A stretch of 64,000 bases of DNA from an uncultured Clostridia bacterium (GTDB lineage: Bacteria > Bacillota > Clostridia > Christensenellales > UBA1242): positions 343,731 to 407,730 of the forward strand of contig CALWKE010000002.1 in NCBI GenBank assembly GCA_944381185.1, in the 5' to 3' direction. The notes under the pieces are model-generated. The model saw only the letters and a list, made by a program, of their open reading frames with translations. It ran no database searches and was not told the DNA's origin. The position numbers and the translations under genes are program-made. Position 1 is the stretch's first letter. Every line of letters begins with the position of its first letter. This document shows, one piece after another, positions 44,773 through 54,068 of this stretch.

Positions 44773-46428
44773 TTACGAATAATTATCTGGCAAATCATTT
44801 TCAAATAAAACAACATCATTTGAAGAAGCTAAAGTGTTAAGCATCTGAACAGCCTGTGTTAAGTTTGCAACTTGAATAATATTCTTTTCATCAAATCCAC
44901 CAAAAATAAGACCTGATGAAATTGCATCATAATTAATAACACTATCAATAATAACATAATCACAAACTTTTGCCATATCAATGCCAAATTCAAAGTTTGA
45001 ATTAAATTGTTCGGTTCCAAGTTCAACAAGCCCCGGTGTTATAACAAATTTTTTGCCACTAAATTTTGAAAGAACATCTAAACTTGCCTTGCTTCCCTCA
45101 ACCGAACTATTGTATGCATCATCTAAAATTGTGTAGGTGCTGCTAGACTTAACAATTTCAAGTCTGTGAGGAATAGTAACAAGTTTTTCAATTCCTTCTT
45201 GAATTTCTTTTAAGGTTAACCCAAGATTTATCGCAACAGTTGCTGCAAGCAAAATGTTTGATATGTTATGGTCACCAAGCAAAATTGTTTTACACTCAAC
45301 AACTTCATTATTAAAGCAAAGACTAAATTTTGAACCATCTTTTGTTGTTTTTATATCTTTAACAAACAAATCGGTTTTATTGTCTTTGATTGATACTTTT
45401 ATAGCATCTTTAAAATTATTAACTAACTTTTTTGCCCCATCGCTTTCAATATTAACAAAAATCTTGCCATGATTATTTGAAACATATTCTGCAAGTTCTG
45501 ACTTTGTTTTAATAATATTATCAACCGAACCAAATGTTAAAAGATGTTGATTGCCAATACCGGTTATAATCGCAATCTTTGGTTTAACCATTTCACAAAG
45601 TTCTTTAATATCAAATCGTTGTTTTGCCCCCATTTCAGCAATAAAAATTTCATTATCACTGTTTAAATTTTGCAATATGGTTTTTGCAAGCCCAAGTGGA
45701 GTGTTATAACTTGACGGTGAAGCACAAACTTTGTATTTTTCTGAAAGTAACGTTTTTAAAATATTCTTTACAGATGTTTTTCCATAAGAACCAGTAATAC
45801 CAATAACTTGTATGTTTTTAATCGATTCAAGTTTTTTCTTCGCTTTTTTTACGTATGAATTAGAAATTAATTTTTCAATTGGATAAGTTATGTAATATGC
45901 CAAAAATACAAATAATGGAAGCATAATTGGAATAATTCCAATAAGCCCATAAGATAAATAAGGTATAAACATAAATCCTAAAATTTCTATTAAAATTGAA
46001 AATATAAGTATTAAAATAAAATAAACAACAACCAGCCTAGTCATGCGTTTTGTGTACTTAAGCGGAGTCTTCTGTTTTGCAGTAAAAAGATTTGTAATAA
46101 AAAGTGAAGAAAACAAAATATAAAACAAAATTCCAACAAACTTTAAAACAGGAACAACAAAAAAATCAGCCAAAAGAACATTTGTCATAAGCATTGCTGC
46201 AAGCGACAAAAATGATAGCATAAAAAGCCTTGAAATATATGAATATTTAGTTTCTTTAAACCACCTTAAATATCCATTTAATTTATAACCAGTAAGTTGC
46301 AACATCTGCAATAATTTATATCCAACAAACACCATCAAAACACTTGAAACTAAAGCAATTATAACCAGCATTGAAATATCAAGTTTATCTTTTAATTCAA
46401 AAGTATTTGCAAGTAAAAAATTTATCAT
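44773..46428 (-). CDS. murF: MurF-type ligase with an N-terminal membrane domain
   Basis: About 551 residues. The last 370 are a Mur ligase: Walker-like P-loop GITGSYGKTSVKN, then EMGAKQRFDI, and NSSVEGSKASLDVL near the C-terminal domain; it should add D-Ala-D-Ala to UDP-MurNAc-tripeptide. The first 190 residues are unlike soluble MurF and contain about five membrane segments, so the enzyme should be membrane-bound. The ATG at 46428 has GAGG upstream; the longer frame would run 26 bases into the hydrolase gene. It is last in the tsaE-tsaB-rimI-hydrolase-murF run and next to ddl. Confidence 0.88.
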   Translation of the reverse strand: MINFLLANTFELKDKLDISMLVIIALVSSVLMVFVGYKLLQMLQLTGYKLNGYLRWFKETKYSYISRLFMLSFLSLAAMLMTNVLLADFFVVPVLKFVGILFYILFSSLFITNLFTAKQKTPLKYTKRMTRLVVVYFILILIFSILIEILGFMFIPYLSYGLIGIIPIMLPLFVFLAYYITYPIEKLISNSYVKKAKKKLESIKNIQVIGITGSYGKTSVKNILKTLLSEKYKVCASPSSYNTPLGLAKTILQNLNSDNEIFIAEMGAKQRFDIKELCEMVKPKIAIITGIGNQHLLTFGSVDNIIKTKSELAEYVSNNHGKIFVNIESDGAKKLVNNFKDAIKVSIKDNKTDLFVKDIKTTKDGSKFSLCFNNEVVECKTILLGDHNISNILLAATVAINLGLTLKEIQEGIEKLVTIPHRLEIVKSSSTYTILDDAYNSSVEGSKASLDVLSKFSGKKFVITPGLVELGTEQFNSNFEFGIDMAKVCDYVIIDSVINYDAISSGLIFGGFDEKNIIQVANLTQAVQMLNTLASSNDVVLFENDLPDNYS

Positions 46429-46447
46429 AACAACCTCAACTTTAATT

Positions 46448-47170
46448 TTATTTATTTTGAACCAAACTGTCAAGAATAATAAGAAATTCTTGCTTATTAT
46501 CTAAATACGAAAAATGCCCTGCCTTGTCAAAAATATAAAGTTTTGAACCTGAAATAAATTTATTTAATTTCTTTGCCATATAAAGTTTTGTTTCTTTATC
46601 ATTCTTGCCCCAAATAATGGCAACTTGAACATTTATTAATTTTGCTTCATAAGACAAATCTTCATTAACAATATTAATAAAAGTTTGCTTCATAATTGAT
46701 GACAATTTTTTGTAATCACTTGAACCAAATTTAGAAAGTTTTTTCCTTGCTTTTTCATTCGTTTTTGCTCTTTTTTTCAAGAACTTATAATGAAAAATTT
46801 TTAAATGATATGCAAGTGTTCTTTTGGGTTTAATACCAGCTGAATCAATTAACAACAATTTTAAATTTTTATAACTGTCTTGATAAAGATAAGCAAATTT
46901 AATTGCCACCCTTCCACCAAAAGAATGCCCAACAATAACAAGACTATCAATTTCATATTGATTTAAAATTTTCTTTATTTCCGTAGCATAGTCAACAACA
47001 TACATAGGTTTGGTCGGTTCAGAAGATTTTCCAAAACCATAAAAGTCAACGTAGATTAATGAGCATTCTTTAAAGTAAGTTTTAGTCCAAAAAAAAGAAT
47101 CTATACTTCCGCCCCAACCATGTAAAAATAAAATAAAATTTTTACTAGTGCCAAGTTTAACAAAATTCAT
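46448..47170 (-). CDS. Alpha/beta hydrolase
   Basis: 240 residues with the alpha/beta-hydrolase order: oxyanion strand LFLHGWGGS near 13-21, nucleophile elbow GHSFGG near 80, acid in IIWGKNDKETK near 180 and the catalytic His in KAGHFSYLDN near 217. Substrate unknown; esterase, thioesterase or lipase activity are all possible. The ATG has no well-spaced Shine-Dalgarno (an AGAGAAA lies too far away). It is between rimI and murF, probably co-transcribed. Confidence 0.88.
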   Translation of the reverse strand: MNFVKLGTSKNFILFLHGWGGSIDSFFWTKTYFKECSLIYVDFYGFGKSSEPTKPMYVVDYATEIKKILNQYEIDSLVIVGHSFGGRVAIKFAYLYQDSYKNLKLLLIDSAGIKPKRTLAYHLKIFHYKFLKKRAKTNEKARKKLSKFGSSDYKKLSSIMKQTFINIVNEDLSYEAKLINVQVAIIWGKNDKETKLYMAKKLNKFISGSKLYIFDKAGHFSYLDNKQEFLIILDSLVQNK

Positions 47171-47187
47171 AAATAAAAAATATTTCT

Positions 47188-47625
47188 CTATAAATCTTTT
47201 CTCATTAAAATGGCATCATTGTCACCATAATAATTTTTTCGAACAGAATAACTTTTAAAATCAAACAAGTTATATAGGTTAATTGCAACTTGATTTATAT
47301 TATTCACTTCTAAAAAAATAGTTTCACAACCTGCACTTTTGCACTTATCAATAAAACCATTAATAAGCAATTTTGAATAACCTTTTCCACGGTAATTTTT
47401 ATCAATAGCAATGTTATAAATTTCAGCATCAGGTGAAATTATTAATCCCTCTAAAAAGCCTATAACTCTATCACTTAATTTTAAAACATAGTAAAATAAA
47501 TTTTCATTGTTTATGGTTTTAATTATTTTATCTTTATCATCAATATTAAAAATCTCTTTTTCTAAAAGATAAACATCATTTGTATCTTCAATTTGCATTA
47601 TTTGAAAAGTTGGTTTATTCATCAT
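47188..47625 (-). CDS. rimI: GNAT acetyltransferase, RimI-like
   Basis: About 145 residues. GNAT motif A is RGKGYSKLLINGFI near 95, followed by IFLEVNNINQVAINLYNLFDFK, which matches RimI/YdiD. RimI acetylates the N-terminal Ala of ribosomal protein S18, though the true substrate here is untested. The start is ATG 47625 with AAGGA six bases upstream; it lies within the 3' end of tsaB. The tsaE-tsaB-rimI order is standard in Bacillota and supports the name. Confidence 0.85.
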   Translation of the reverse strand: MMNKPTFQIMQIEDTNDVYLLEKEIFNIDDKDKIIKTINNENLFYYVLKLSDRVIGFLEGLIISPDAEIYNIAIDKNYRGKGYSKLLINGFIDKCKSAGCETIFLEVNNINQVAINLYNLFDFKSYSVRKNYYGDNDAILMRKDL

Positions 47626-48262
47626 TTGATATCCTTTTCTGCCTTTCAATTTCTGCTTGTGAAGCCCTTAAATAAATTGGCGAAATTTGTTCAAGTAAAA
47701 TATTTTTATTATTAGAATTTTTTTCATTAAATGCAAAAATTGTGTTAATTTGAGCAATTTTACTATGAATTTCATATTTTTTTAATAAATTTTGCGTTTT
47801 TTCATTTTGAACAAACACTTCAAAATTATCACCTTTATCTTTAATAAAAGCCACAAGTTCTTGAACAGAAACACATTTATCAATAATCAAATCATTATCA
47901 AAAACACGAACATAAACATTATTTGAAAATCCCTCTAAAACAAGAACACCAAAATTTGTCGCCCTTGTATCATAAATATCAAAATTTGATAGAGTGAAAA
48001 TTTTAAATTTTCCACTGACCGCAATTCCTTTTACAATTGAAATTGCAACTCTTATTCCTGTAAAACTTCCCGGCCCAACACAAACGCAAAGATTATCAAT
48101 TTCATTTATTTTTAATTCTGCTTGTTTTAATAACTCATCTAATTTTAATAATAATTCATCAGTATGTTTTTTTATTTCGTAGTTTACATATGAAAATACA
48201 TCATTTCCTCTTAAAACAAACAAACTCATTCCTGACGAACAATCAATTATTAAACTATTCAT
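47615..48262 (-). CDS. tsaB: tRNA threonylcarbamoyl-A37 synthesis protein TsaB
   Basis: 215 residues. TsaB is the scaffold partner of TsaD in t6A37 tRNA modification. The start IIDCSSGMSLFVL and VCVGPGSFTGIRVAISIVKG (about 60-79) are the family's clearest stretches. It lacks the metal-binding histidines of TsaD, as usual. AGGTGAG precedes the ATG. tsaE ends three bases upstream, rimI overlaps the 3' end by eleven; TsaD is not in this window. Confidence 0.93.
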   Translation of the reverse strand: MNSLIIDCSSGMSLFVLRGNDVFSYVNYEIKKHTDELLLKLDELLKQAELKINEIDNLCVCVGPGSFTGIRVAISIVKGIAVSGKFKIFTLSNFDIYDTRATNFGVLVLEGFSNNVYVRVFDNDLIIDKCVSVQELVAFIKDKGDNFEVFVQNEKTQNLLKKYEIHSKIAQINTIFAFNEKNSNNKNILLEQISPIYLRASQAEIERQKRISNDE

Positions 48263-48265
48263 AAC

Positions 48266-48685
48266 TCACCTACTAATTTTAATCAACCTTTCATCATCAT
48301 TAATTTTATCAATTTTAACTCTAATAACATTTTCTGAAAATAATTCTTCCGCTCTTTCTGGCCATTCAATAAAACAAATTCCGTTAGAATATAAATATTC
48401 TTCAACTCCAATAGCAAAAAGTTCATCAATACTTTTTATCCTATATAAATCAAAATGATATATAGGTGGATTTGTTTTATATTCATTAACAATAACAAAT
48501 GTTGGAGATGTTGCAATTTCTTTTCCACCAGAAAAATATTCAACAACTCCTTTAACAAAAACTGTTTTGCCAGCACCAAGTGTTCCATTAAGCAAAACAA
48601 TATCCCCAACTTTTAAAGTTTTTGCAAAAGATTTTGCTATTTGTTTTGTTTCTTCATTTGATTTTGAGATTATTTCTTTATCCAT
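48266..48685 (-). CDS. tsaE: tRNA threonylcarbamoyl-A37 synthesis ATPase TsaE
   Basis: 139 residues. TsaE is the small P-loop ATPase that resets the TsaB-TsaD complex. The P-loop is GTLGAGKTVFVKG near 41-53; TSPTFVIVNEY and HFDLYRI follow at the expected spacing. Length is normal. AAGGAAAATT precedes the ATG, and an extended -10 promoter lies just upstream. First gene of tsaE-tsaB-rimI-hydrolase-murF. Confidence 0.95.
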   Translation of the reverse strand: MDKEIISKSNEETKQIAKSFAKTLKVGDIVLLNGTLGAGKTVFVKGVVEYFSGGKEIATSPTFVIVNEYKTNPPIYHFDLYRIKSIDELFAIGVEEYLYSNGICFIEWPERAEELFSENVIRVKIDKINDDERLIKISR

Positions 48686-48699
48686 AATTTTCCTTTTAC

Positions 48700-48708
48700 A
48701 TTATACCA
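48700..48708 (-). promoter_or_regulatory. Extended -10 promoter of the tsaE operon
   Basis: TGGTATAAT (48708..48700), an extended -10, 15 bases upstream of the tsaE ATG. The -35 region is poor. Confidence 0.5.
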
Positions 48709-48728
48709 CAAAAACAAATTAAAATAAA

Positions 48729-49400
48729 TCAAATAATATGACTAGTTCCAATTCTTTCTGCACCTAAATTAATAAAAACAATCGCTTGTTCACGAGTTCT
48801 AATTCCGCCAGATGCCTTTATCTTGCACCTATTTAAAGAACTTTTCATTAATTTAATAACATGCTCATTTGCTCCACCCGTTCCAAAACCAGTTGACGTT
48901 TTAACAAAATCAACTTTAACATTTTCACAAATCTTGCAAAGTTTAACTATATCATTATCATCAAAATAACAAGTTTCAATTATAACTTTTAAAATATGCT
49001 TTTTAGTTGTTTTTCTAACTTTAGTTATTTCATTTTTAATGTAGGCAAAATCCCTTTCTTTTGCTTTGCCAATATTGATAACAAAATCAATTTCATCCGC
49101 ACCATCTTCAATTGCAGTTTTTGCTTCAAATAATTTTGTTTGCAACGAGTTAGCCCCCAGTGGAAAACCAACAACACAGCAAACTTTTAATTTATTTTCA
49201 AAATTTTTAAAAATATACCCTTTTGTATATTTAATATTAACAGGATTAACACAAACAGAGTAATATCTATTTTTGAATGCAATATCACAAAGTTTTTCAA
49301 TATCTTGAGTTGTTGCCCTTGGGTCCAAAAGAGTAAAATCAACAAGCAAGTTCACATCAACTGCTTGCACACTATTTTGAATATTTTTTTTAATAAACAT
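48729..49400 (-). CDS. deoC: Deoxyribose-phosphate aldolase
   Basis: About 223 residues. It cleaves 2-deoxyribose-5-phosphate to glyceraldehyde-3-phosphate and acetaldehyde. The Schiff-base Lys is in VDFVKTSTGFGTGGA near 155; KASGGIRTREQA near 188 holds the second Lys; KVIIETCYF near 125 fits the barrel. The usual DHTLLKP start reads DFTLLDP here, so one commonly conserved residue differs. The ATG at 49400 has GGAG; the longer frame lacks a site. It is a single gene ahead of the divergent unknown membrane-protein gene. Confidence 0.93.
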   Translation of the reverse strand: MFIKKNIQNSVQAVDVNLLVDFTLLDPRATTQDIEKLCDIAFKNRYYSVCVNPVNIKYTKGYIFKNFENKLKVCCVVGFPLGANSLQTKLFEAKTAIEDGADEIDFVINIGKAKERDFAYIKNEITKVRKTTKKHILKVIIETCYFDDNDIVKLCKICENVKVDFVKTSTGFGTGGANEHVIKLMKSSLNRCKIKASGGIRTREQAIVFINLGAERIGTSHII

Positions 49401-49489
49401 AACATTCTCCAATATAAATATATAATAGCACAGCAAAAATTTATTTCAAAGAATATTATAAAAATTTATATAAAGTAAATTATATATTT

Positions 49490-50320
49490 ATGATAAAAAA
49501 CAAATTTGCAGTTCTGTTTGATAGTTTTTTTATTTCACTATTAATTAGTTTTATTTTTTATATTTGGCTATCAAAATATATAAAAAACGCATTTTTTTGC
49601 TATTTTAGTTGTATTTTGATACTAATTTTGCTATTTGTTGCAATTTTTAATAATTCACTAAAAAAATATAATATTAAAAAAATCAATATAAAAGATATAA
49701 AGTTTTCATCAATTTGTTTTAATTCTCTAATAAATTTAAATGAAAATGAATTAAAAGAATTTTACAAAAACCTTTTCAATGTTAAAGAAGTCAATAAAAA
49801 TGTTTATACAAATAATAACAATTATTTTTATATAAACTTACAAAGACATCTAACAGATAATGACTTTTTAATTGCAAATCAATTTTATTTAGAAACAGAT
49901 AAAAATCTTCCTTTAATCTTTATTAGCATTGGCTTTACTCAAGAATTTAATAATCTTTTATCAATTTCAACTAATAACTACAAAACTTATGAATCTGTTG
50001 ATGTCTATAATTTAATGAAAATAAAAAATATATACCCACCCAATATAAAAAATTTTAACGACGATAATTTTAAAATTAAATTAAATAAAACAAAAACAAA
50101 ATTTTTAAACTCGTTAACAAAAAACAAATTTAAAAACTTTTTTCTTTCAGGTCTTTCGCTTATTTTTATTTCTATTTTTATACCCTATTCAATTTATTAT
50201 CAAATTTTTGGAACAATTTTTTTAATTTTATCTATTATATGTTTATTTGATAAATCTAAAAATTCAAAATCTGAAAAATTGACTCTTGATTCATTAATAA
50301 AAAAAGATGCTGACAAATAG
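49490..50320 (+). CDS. Unrecognised membrane protein with a central soluble domain
   Basis: 276 residues. Two hydrophobic segments at about 10-30 and 35-55 and two at about 213-232 and 236-255 flank a soluble domain of about 155 residues, probably cytosolic. The middle domain has an alpha/beta look (LKEFYKNLFNVKEV, then short strands with YFYINL and LPLIFISIGF), but no motif I recognise; a nuclease-like fold is only a guess. The ATG has no Shine-Dalgarno and lies in an A/T tract. It is single, between deoC and pheT, convergent with pheT. Confidence 0.65.
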   Translation: MIKNKFAVLFDSFFISLLISFIFYIWLSKYIKNAFFCYFSCILILILLFVAIFNNSLKKYNIKKINIKDIKFSSICFNSLINLNENELKEFYKNLFNVKEVNKNVYTNNNNYFYINLQRHLTDNDFLIANQFYLETDKNLPLIFISIGFTQEFNNLLSISTNNYKTYESVDVYNLMKIKNIYPPNIKNFNDDNFKIKLNKTKTKFLNSLTKNKFKNFFLSGLSLIFISIFIPYSIYYQIFGTIFLILSIICLFDKSKNSKSEKLTLDSLIKKDADK

Positions 50321-50329
50321 CATCTTTTT
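50301..50329. terminator. Bidirectional terminator between the unknown gene and pheT
   Basis: AAAAAGATGCT and AGCATCTTTTT pair around GACAAAT, which includes the end of the plus-strand CDS; T-runs are present on both strands. Confidence 0.88.
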
Positions 50330-50332
50330 TTA

Positions 50333-52708
50333 TTAACCACGAAGTTCAAGATTATTTTTAGATAAAAATTCAATAAAATCAGTTCTAAACTTTTCAATTT
50401 CTTCTCCCGAAAGTGTATGGTCAAAACTTGAAAGATTAAATCTTAAAGTAACAGATTTTTTATCTTTTAACTGTTCTTTATTTTCATAAATATCAACAAG
50501 TGAGTAACCTGATAAAATTTTAGACTTAAATTTACCTAAAATTTTTGCAAGGTCAGCATAAATAAGATTTTCATCACAAAGAATATTAAAGTCAATATCA
50601 ACTGCCTGATATTTTGAAATATTTTTTATCTTTTTTGCATATCCTTTTGTATTTGCAAGTTTTTCAAAATCAATTTCAAGCATTGCGACATTAAATCTTT
50701 TATCAATTGATTTTTTTACTTCTGGGTGAAGTATTCCAATGTAGCCATAGTCATCAGTTCTTGACTTTACTCTGAATGAATTAACTGGATGCATATATTT
50801 AACCGTTTCACCTTTGTCTAGCATGATGTCAATACCAATAATATTTTTTGCAATATCAAAAATCGCAGTTTTAAGTTCAGTAAAAAGTTCAAATTCAGTC
50901 TTCTTTTGACTTGCGAAAAGCACCGCCAATTTTTTATTTTCAATGCACATATTTTCTTCATCAAGACCTGAAACAACTCTTCCAATTTCAAAAACTCTAA
51001 CATCTTCATAGTTGTTTTTATTTTCATCAAGACATCGAAGTAAGGTTGGCAAAAGTTCACTTCTAATTCCACTTTGTCCAGCATTCGAAGAATCTAAAAG
51101 CTTAACATAAGACTTCATTTCTATTTTATTTGCTTTATTGAAATCTTCATAGTTCCATAAATATGAATGAATTTCATTTGCGTTATATTTTTCAGCAAGC
51201 ATAAGTTTTGCATCATATTCATATTCAATTGAAGGAATAATTTTTTGTGGTTCAGCATCAAAAGAAAGTGTTTTTGGCTCAATATTATCATAACCATAAA
51301 GCCTTGCAACTTCTTCAACCAGATCTTCTTTAATTGAAACATCTTTTGTTGCTCTGAATGTTGGAACTTCAACAAGAAGTTCATTTCCATTATCTTTAAT
51401 ACCAAATTCAAGGGCTCTTAATGTTTTAATAGTAAATTCTTTTGATATTTCCATTCCAACAATTTTGCTGATGAATTTAGGGTCTAACTTAATACTTATT
51501 CTATCATACTTCTTTTTATAACAATCACTAAATCTTGAAACAACTTTTGCCTCACTGTCAATTTCTTTTAATAAATAAATAATTCTTGCAAGTGCAACAG
51601 GTGTAAGTTCTGGGTCTAATGATTTTTCATATCTTTGAGATGCATCAGTAATAAGTCCGATTGCTCTTGATGCCTTTCTAATGGTTTCACTATCAAAAAC
51701 AGCTGCTTCAAATAAAACAGAATTTGTTTCATCAGAAATACCAGATTTTAACCCACCTTTAATACCTGCAATTGCAACAGGTTCTCTGCTTCTATCGGCA
51801 ATAACAATGGCATTTTTTGGAACAGTGTGTTCTTCTCTTTCAAGAGTAGTCATAACAACATTTCCGTCTGACTCAATAACTTTTATCCCATCAACAATCT
51901 TATGGTCAAATGCATGCATAGGAAGTCCAACATCAAGCATGACATAATTTGTTAAATCTGCAAGCAAATTAATATCACGCATGCCGGCATAATTCAACCT
52001 TATTGCCATTTTTCTGTTTGAATGATGAATATTAACATTTTCTGCAACAATTGAAGAATATCTAAAACAATTATTAGTTTCAATATCAATTTCAACTTCA
52101 GGAAGATTACTATATTCTTCAAGGTTAGCTACTGGTAATTTTTTGAGAGGTCTATCAAATATTGCTGAAAACTCACGGGCAATCCCATAATGTCCCCAAA
52201 GGTCTGGTCGATTTGTAAGTGACTTATTATCAATTTCTAACACCACATCATCAACTGGCCACACAGATTTAATATCTGCACCAATTGTAACTGGCTCTTT
52301 AATATCCATAATTCCTTCATCGTCACTGCCAATTCCAAGTTCAGCTTCAGCACAGCACATACCAAACGAATCAACCCCAACAAGTTTTGTTGCCTTTATC
52401 TTGCCAGCACAAACACTTCCACCAACTTTGCAAACAGCAGTAACCATTCCTTCATAAACATTAGGTGCACCACAAACAATTTGAAGAATTTCATCTTTAA
52501 CATCAACTTTAAGTATGTGTAAATGATTTGATTCTGGATGTTTTTCAACACTTAAAACTTTGCCAAAAACAACATTTTGAACATTTTTACCTTTATATTC
52601 AACTCCTTCAATTTCCGCAGTTGACAAATTAAATCTTTTAACAAGTTCATCAACTTCAATACCTGAAAGGTCAACATAATCATTAATCCAATTCATTGAA
52701 ATAAACAT
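50333..52708 (-). CDS. pheT: Phenylalanine--tRNA ligase beta subunit
   Basis: 791 residues. An N-terminal tRNA-binding OB domain (FGKVLSVEKHPESNHLHILKVD, near 48-69) is followed by the B3/B4 editing domain, the B5 domain and, at the C-terminus, the FDX-ACB anticodon-binding domain (SVTLRFNLSSFDHTLSGEE). Together with PheS it charges tRNA-Phe. Length is standard. AAGGAG precedes the ATG. It begins 12 bases after pheS, under T-box control. Confidence 0.97.
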   Translation of the reverse strand: MFISMNWINDYVDLSGIEVDELVKRFNLSTAEIEGVEYKGKNVQNVVFGKVLSVEKHPESNHLHILKVDVKDEILQIVCGAPNVYEGMVTAVCKVGGSVCAGKIKATKLVGVDSFGMCCAEAELGIGSDDEGIMDIKEPVTIGADIKSVWPVDDVVLEIDNKSLTNRPDLWGHYGIAREFSAIFDRPLKKLPVANLEEYSNLPEVEIDIETNNCFRYSSIVAENVNIHHSNRKMAIRLNYAGMRDINLLADLTNYVMLDVGLPMHAFDHKIVDGIKVIESDGNVVMTTLEREEHTVPKNAIVIADRSREPVAIAGIKGGLKSGISDETNSVLFEAAVFDSETIRKASRAIGLITDASQRYEKSLDPELTPVALARIIYLLKEIDSEAKVVSRFSDCYKKKYDRISIKLDPKFISKIVGMEISKEFTIKTLRALEFGIKDNGNELLVEVPTFRATKDVSIKEDLVEEVARLYGYDNIEPKTLSFDAEPQKIIPSIEYEYDAKLMLAEKYNANEIHSYLWNYEDFNKANKIEMKSYVKLLDSSNAGQSGIRSELLPTLLRCLDENKNNYEDVRVFEIGRVVSGLDEENMCIENKKLAVLFASQKKTEFELFTELKTAIFDIAKNIIGIDIMLDKGETVKYMHPVNSFRVKSRTDDYGYIGILHPEVKKSIDKRFNVAMLEIDFEKLANTKGYAKKIKNISKYQAVDIDFNILCDENLIYADLAKILGKFKSKILSGYSLVDIYENKEQLKDKKSVTLRFNLSSFDHTLSGEEIEKFRTDFIEFLSKNNLELRG

Positions 52709-52720
52709 TTCTCTTTCTCC

Positions 52721-53755
52721 TTACATCTTTGTTTTAAACTGACTCATAACCTTTAAGTTATTGCTGTTTAAATATCTAATATCATCAAGGTTGGTTCTAA
52801 TCATAACAAGCCTGTCAAACCCCAAACCAAAAGCAAAACCATTATATTCTTCTGGGTCAATACCTGCCATTTTTAAAACATTTGGATGAATCATTCCACA
52901 TGGACAAAGTTCAAGCCAACCAGAATTTCCACAAGTATGACAACCCTTGCCACCACAGAATGGACACTTTGCATCCATTTCATAACTTGGTTCGGTAAAT
53001 GGAAAGAATCCCGGACGAAGCCTAACCTCAATATCCTTTTTAAATAATGCTTTAAGCATTGCTTTTTCAAAGTATATAAGATTTGCAACAGTTATATTTT
53101 TTCCCACAACAACACCTTCAAGTTGAAAGAATGTGTTTTCATGTCTTGCATCAAGCTGTTCATTTCTAAAAACACGCCCCGGAAAAATAACCTTACAAAC
53201 AGGTCCATAAGTTCGAAGTATCCTGTTTTGAGCAGCTGAAGTTTGAGTTTTTAAAAGTTCACCATTTGAAAGCCAAAATGTATCTTGCATATCTCTTGCT
53301 GGATGATTTTTTGGCACATTAACTGATTCAAAGTTGTTATATTCGGTTTCAACTTCGTTTCCATCTTCAACAACAAAACCCATATTTTTAAATATATCAA
53401 CAACTTGTTTTTGAATAATAGTTCTTGGATGAAGTGAACCAGTTTTAGTATCAACCGGAAGTGAATAGTCAAACATTTTTGTGTTTTCAATTTCTTTGTT
53501 TATTTGTTCCGTCAAAAGAAGTTGTTTTTTATTTTCAATTTCTGTTTCAATTTTATTTTTAAGAGCATTAACTTTTTGACCAAACTCTCTTTTTTGCTCA
53601 ACTGGCACTTCCCTAAATTTTGCCATAATATCTTGAATTAAACCTTTTTTACCAAGATATTTAAGTCTTATTTCTTCAAGTTCAGCAAGTGAAGCAACTT
53701 TGCTTATATCACAATCAAAAGACTTTTCATTTTCTGTAATGTTACTTAATTCCAT
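52721..53755 (-). CDS. pheS: Phenylalanine--tRNA ligase alpha subunit
   Basis: 344 residues. An N-terminal coiled-coil (about 1-90) binds tRNA. The class II core has motif 2 as GRVFRNEQLDARHE (near 190) and motif 3 as FGLGFDRLVMIR (near 314). A Cys-rich turn (CPFCGGKGCHTCGNSGW) is present as in other clostridial PheS. AAGGAG precedes the ATG. The 250-base leader upstream is a T-box ending in a terminator. Confidence 0.97.
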   Translation of the reverse strand: MELSNITENEKSFDCDISKVASLAELEEIRLKYLGKKGLIQDIMAKFREVPVEQKREFGQKVNALKNKIETEIENKKQLLLTEQINKEIENTKMFDYSLPVDTKTGSLHPRTIIQKQVVDIFKNMGFVVEDGNEVETEYNNFESVNVPKNHPARDMQDTFWLSNGELLKTQTSAAQNRILRTYGPVCKVIFPGRVFRNEQLDARHENTFFQLEGVVVGKNITVANLIYFEKAMLKALFKKDIEVRLRPGFFPFTEPSYEMDAKCPFCGGKGCHTCGNSGWLELCPCGMIHPNVLKMAGIDPEEYNGFAFGLGFDRLVMIRTNLDDIRYLNSNNLKVMSQFKTKM

Positions 53756-53772
53756 ACTTATCTCCTTTTTAA

Positions 53773-54022
53773 TAAAAAAAGCCTTGCCGTCCTATGCATA
53801 AGGACGCAAGGCAAATTTCCTTCGTGGTACCACCTTATTTTGTGAAAATAATTTCACCTTATTCTACTTTAACGATAGCATAATCGGAATATATTTCTAT
53901 ATTCAGCTCCAGTGCCGAAATTCAATCTGCGAAATGAAATTTTGCTCACAGCCAAGGCAAAACTCTCTTAATTCAAAGTTCGCAGTCTACTAAATCACCT
54001 TCACAGCCATTATAATATTAAC
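53773..54022 (-). promoter_or_regulatory. T-box riboswitch (tRNA-Phe) controlling pheST
   Basis: The minus-strand leader contains the T-box core AAGGTGGTACCACG (complement of 53823-53836), which pairs with the free 3' end of uncharged tRNA. It is followed by a terminator with a long GC-rich stem (GCCTTGCGTCCT ... AGGACGGCAAGGC, 53781-53812) and seven T. Stem I can be drawn from CTGCGAA (near 53985) to TTCGCAG (near 53927), and its loop includes TTC at 53938..53936 followed by A, a Phe codon as specifier. When uncharged tRNA-Phe is high, antitermination should allow pheS-pheT expression. This fills most of the 310-base gap between pheS and the peptidase gene. Confidence 0.93.
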
Positions 54023-54028
54023 AAATGT

Positions 54029-54057
54029 AGTCTAACATAATAAAATAACTTTGTCAA
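54029..54057 (-). promoter_or_regulatory. Promoter of the pheST leader
   Basis: TTGACA (54057..54052), a 17-base spacer, then TAGACT (54034..54029), placing the start near 54022, just ahead of the T-box leader. Confidence 0.6.
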
Positions 54058-54068
54058 TCTAAATATTT

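Noticed and set aside
48729..49400. deoC as a non-aldolase because DHTLL reads DFTLL
   Set aside because: Both barrel Lys motifs (FVKTSTGFG and KASGG) are intact, and this position varies among aldolases.
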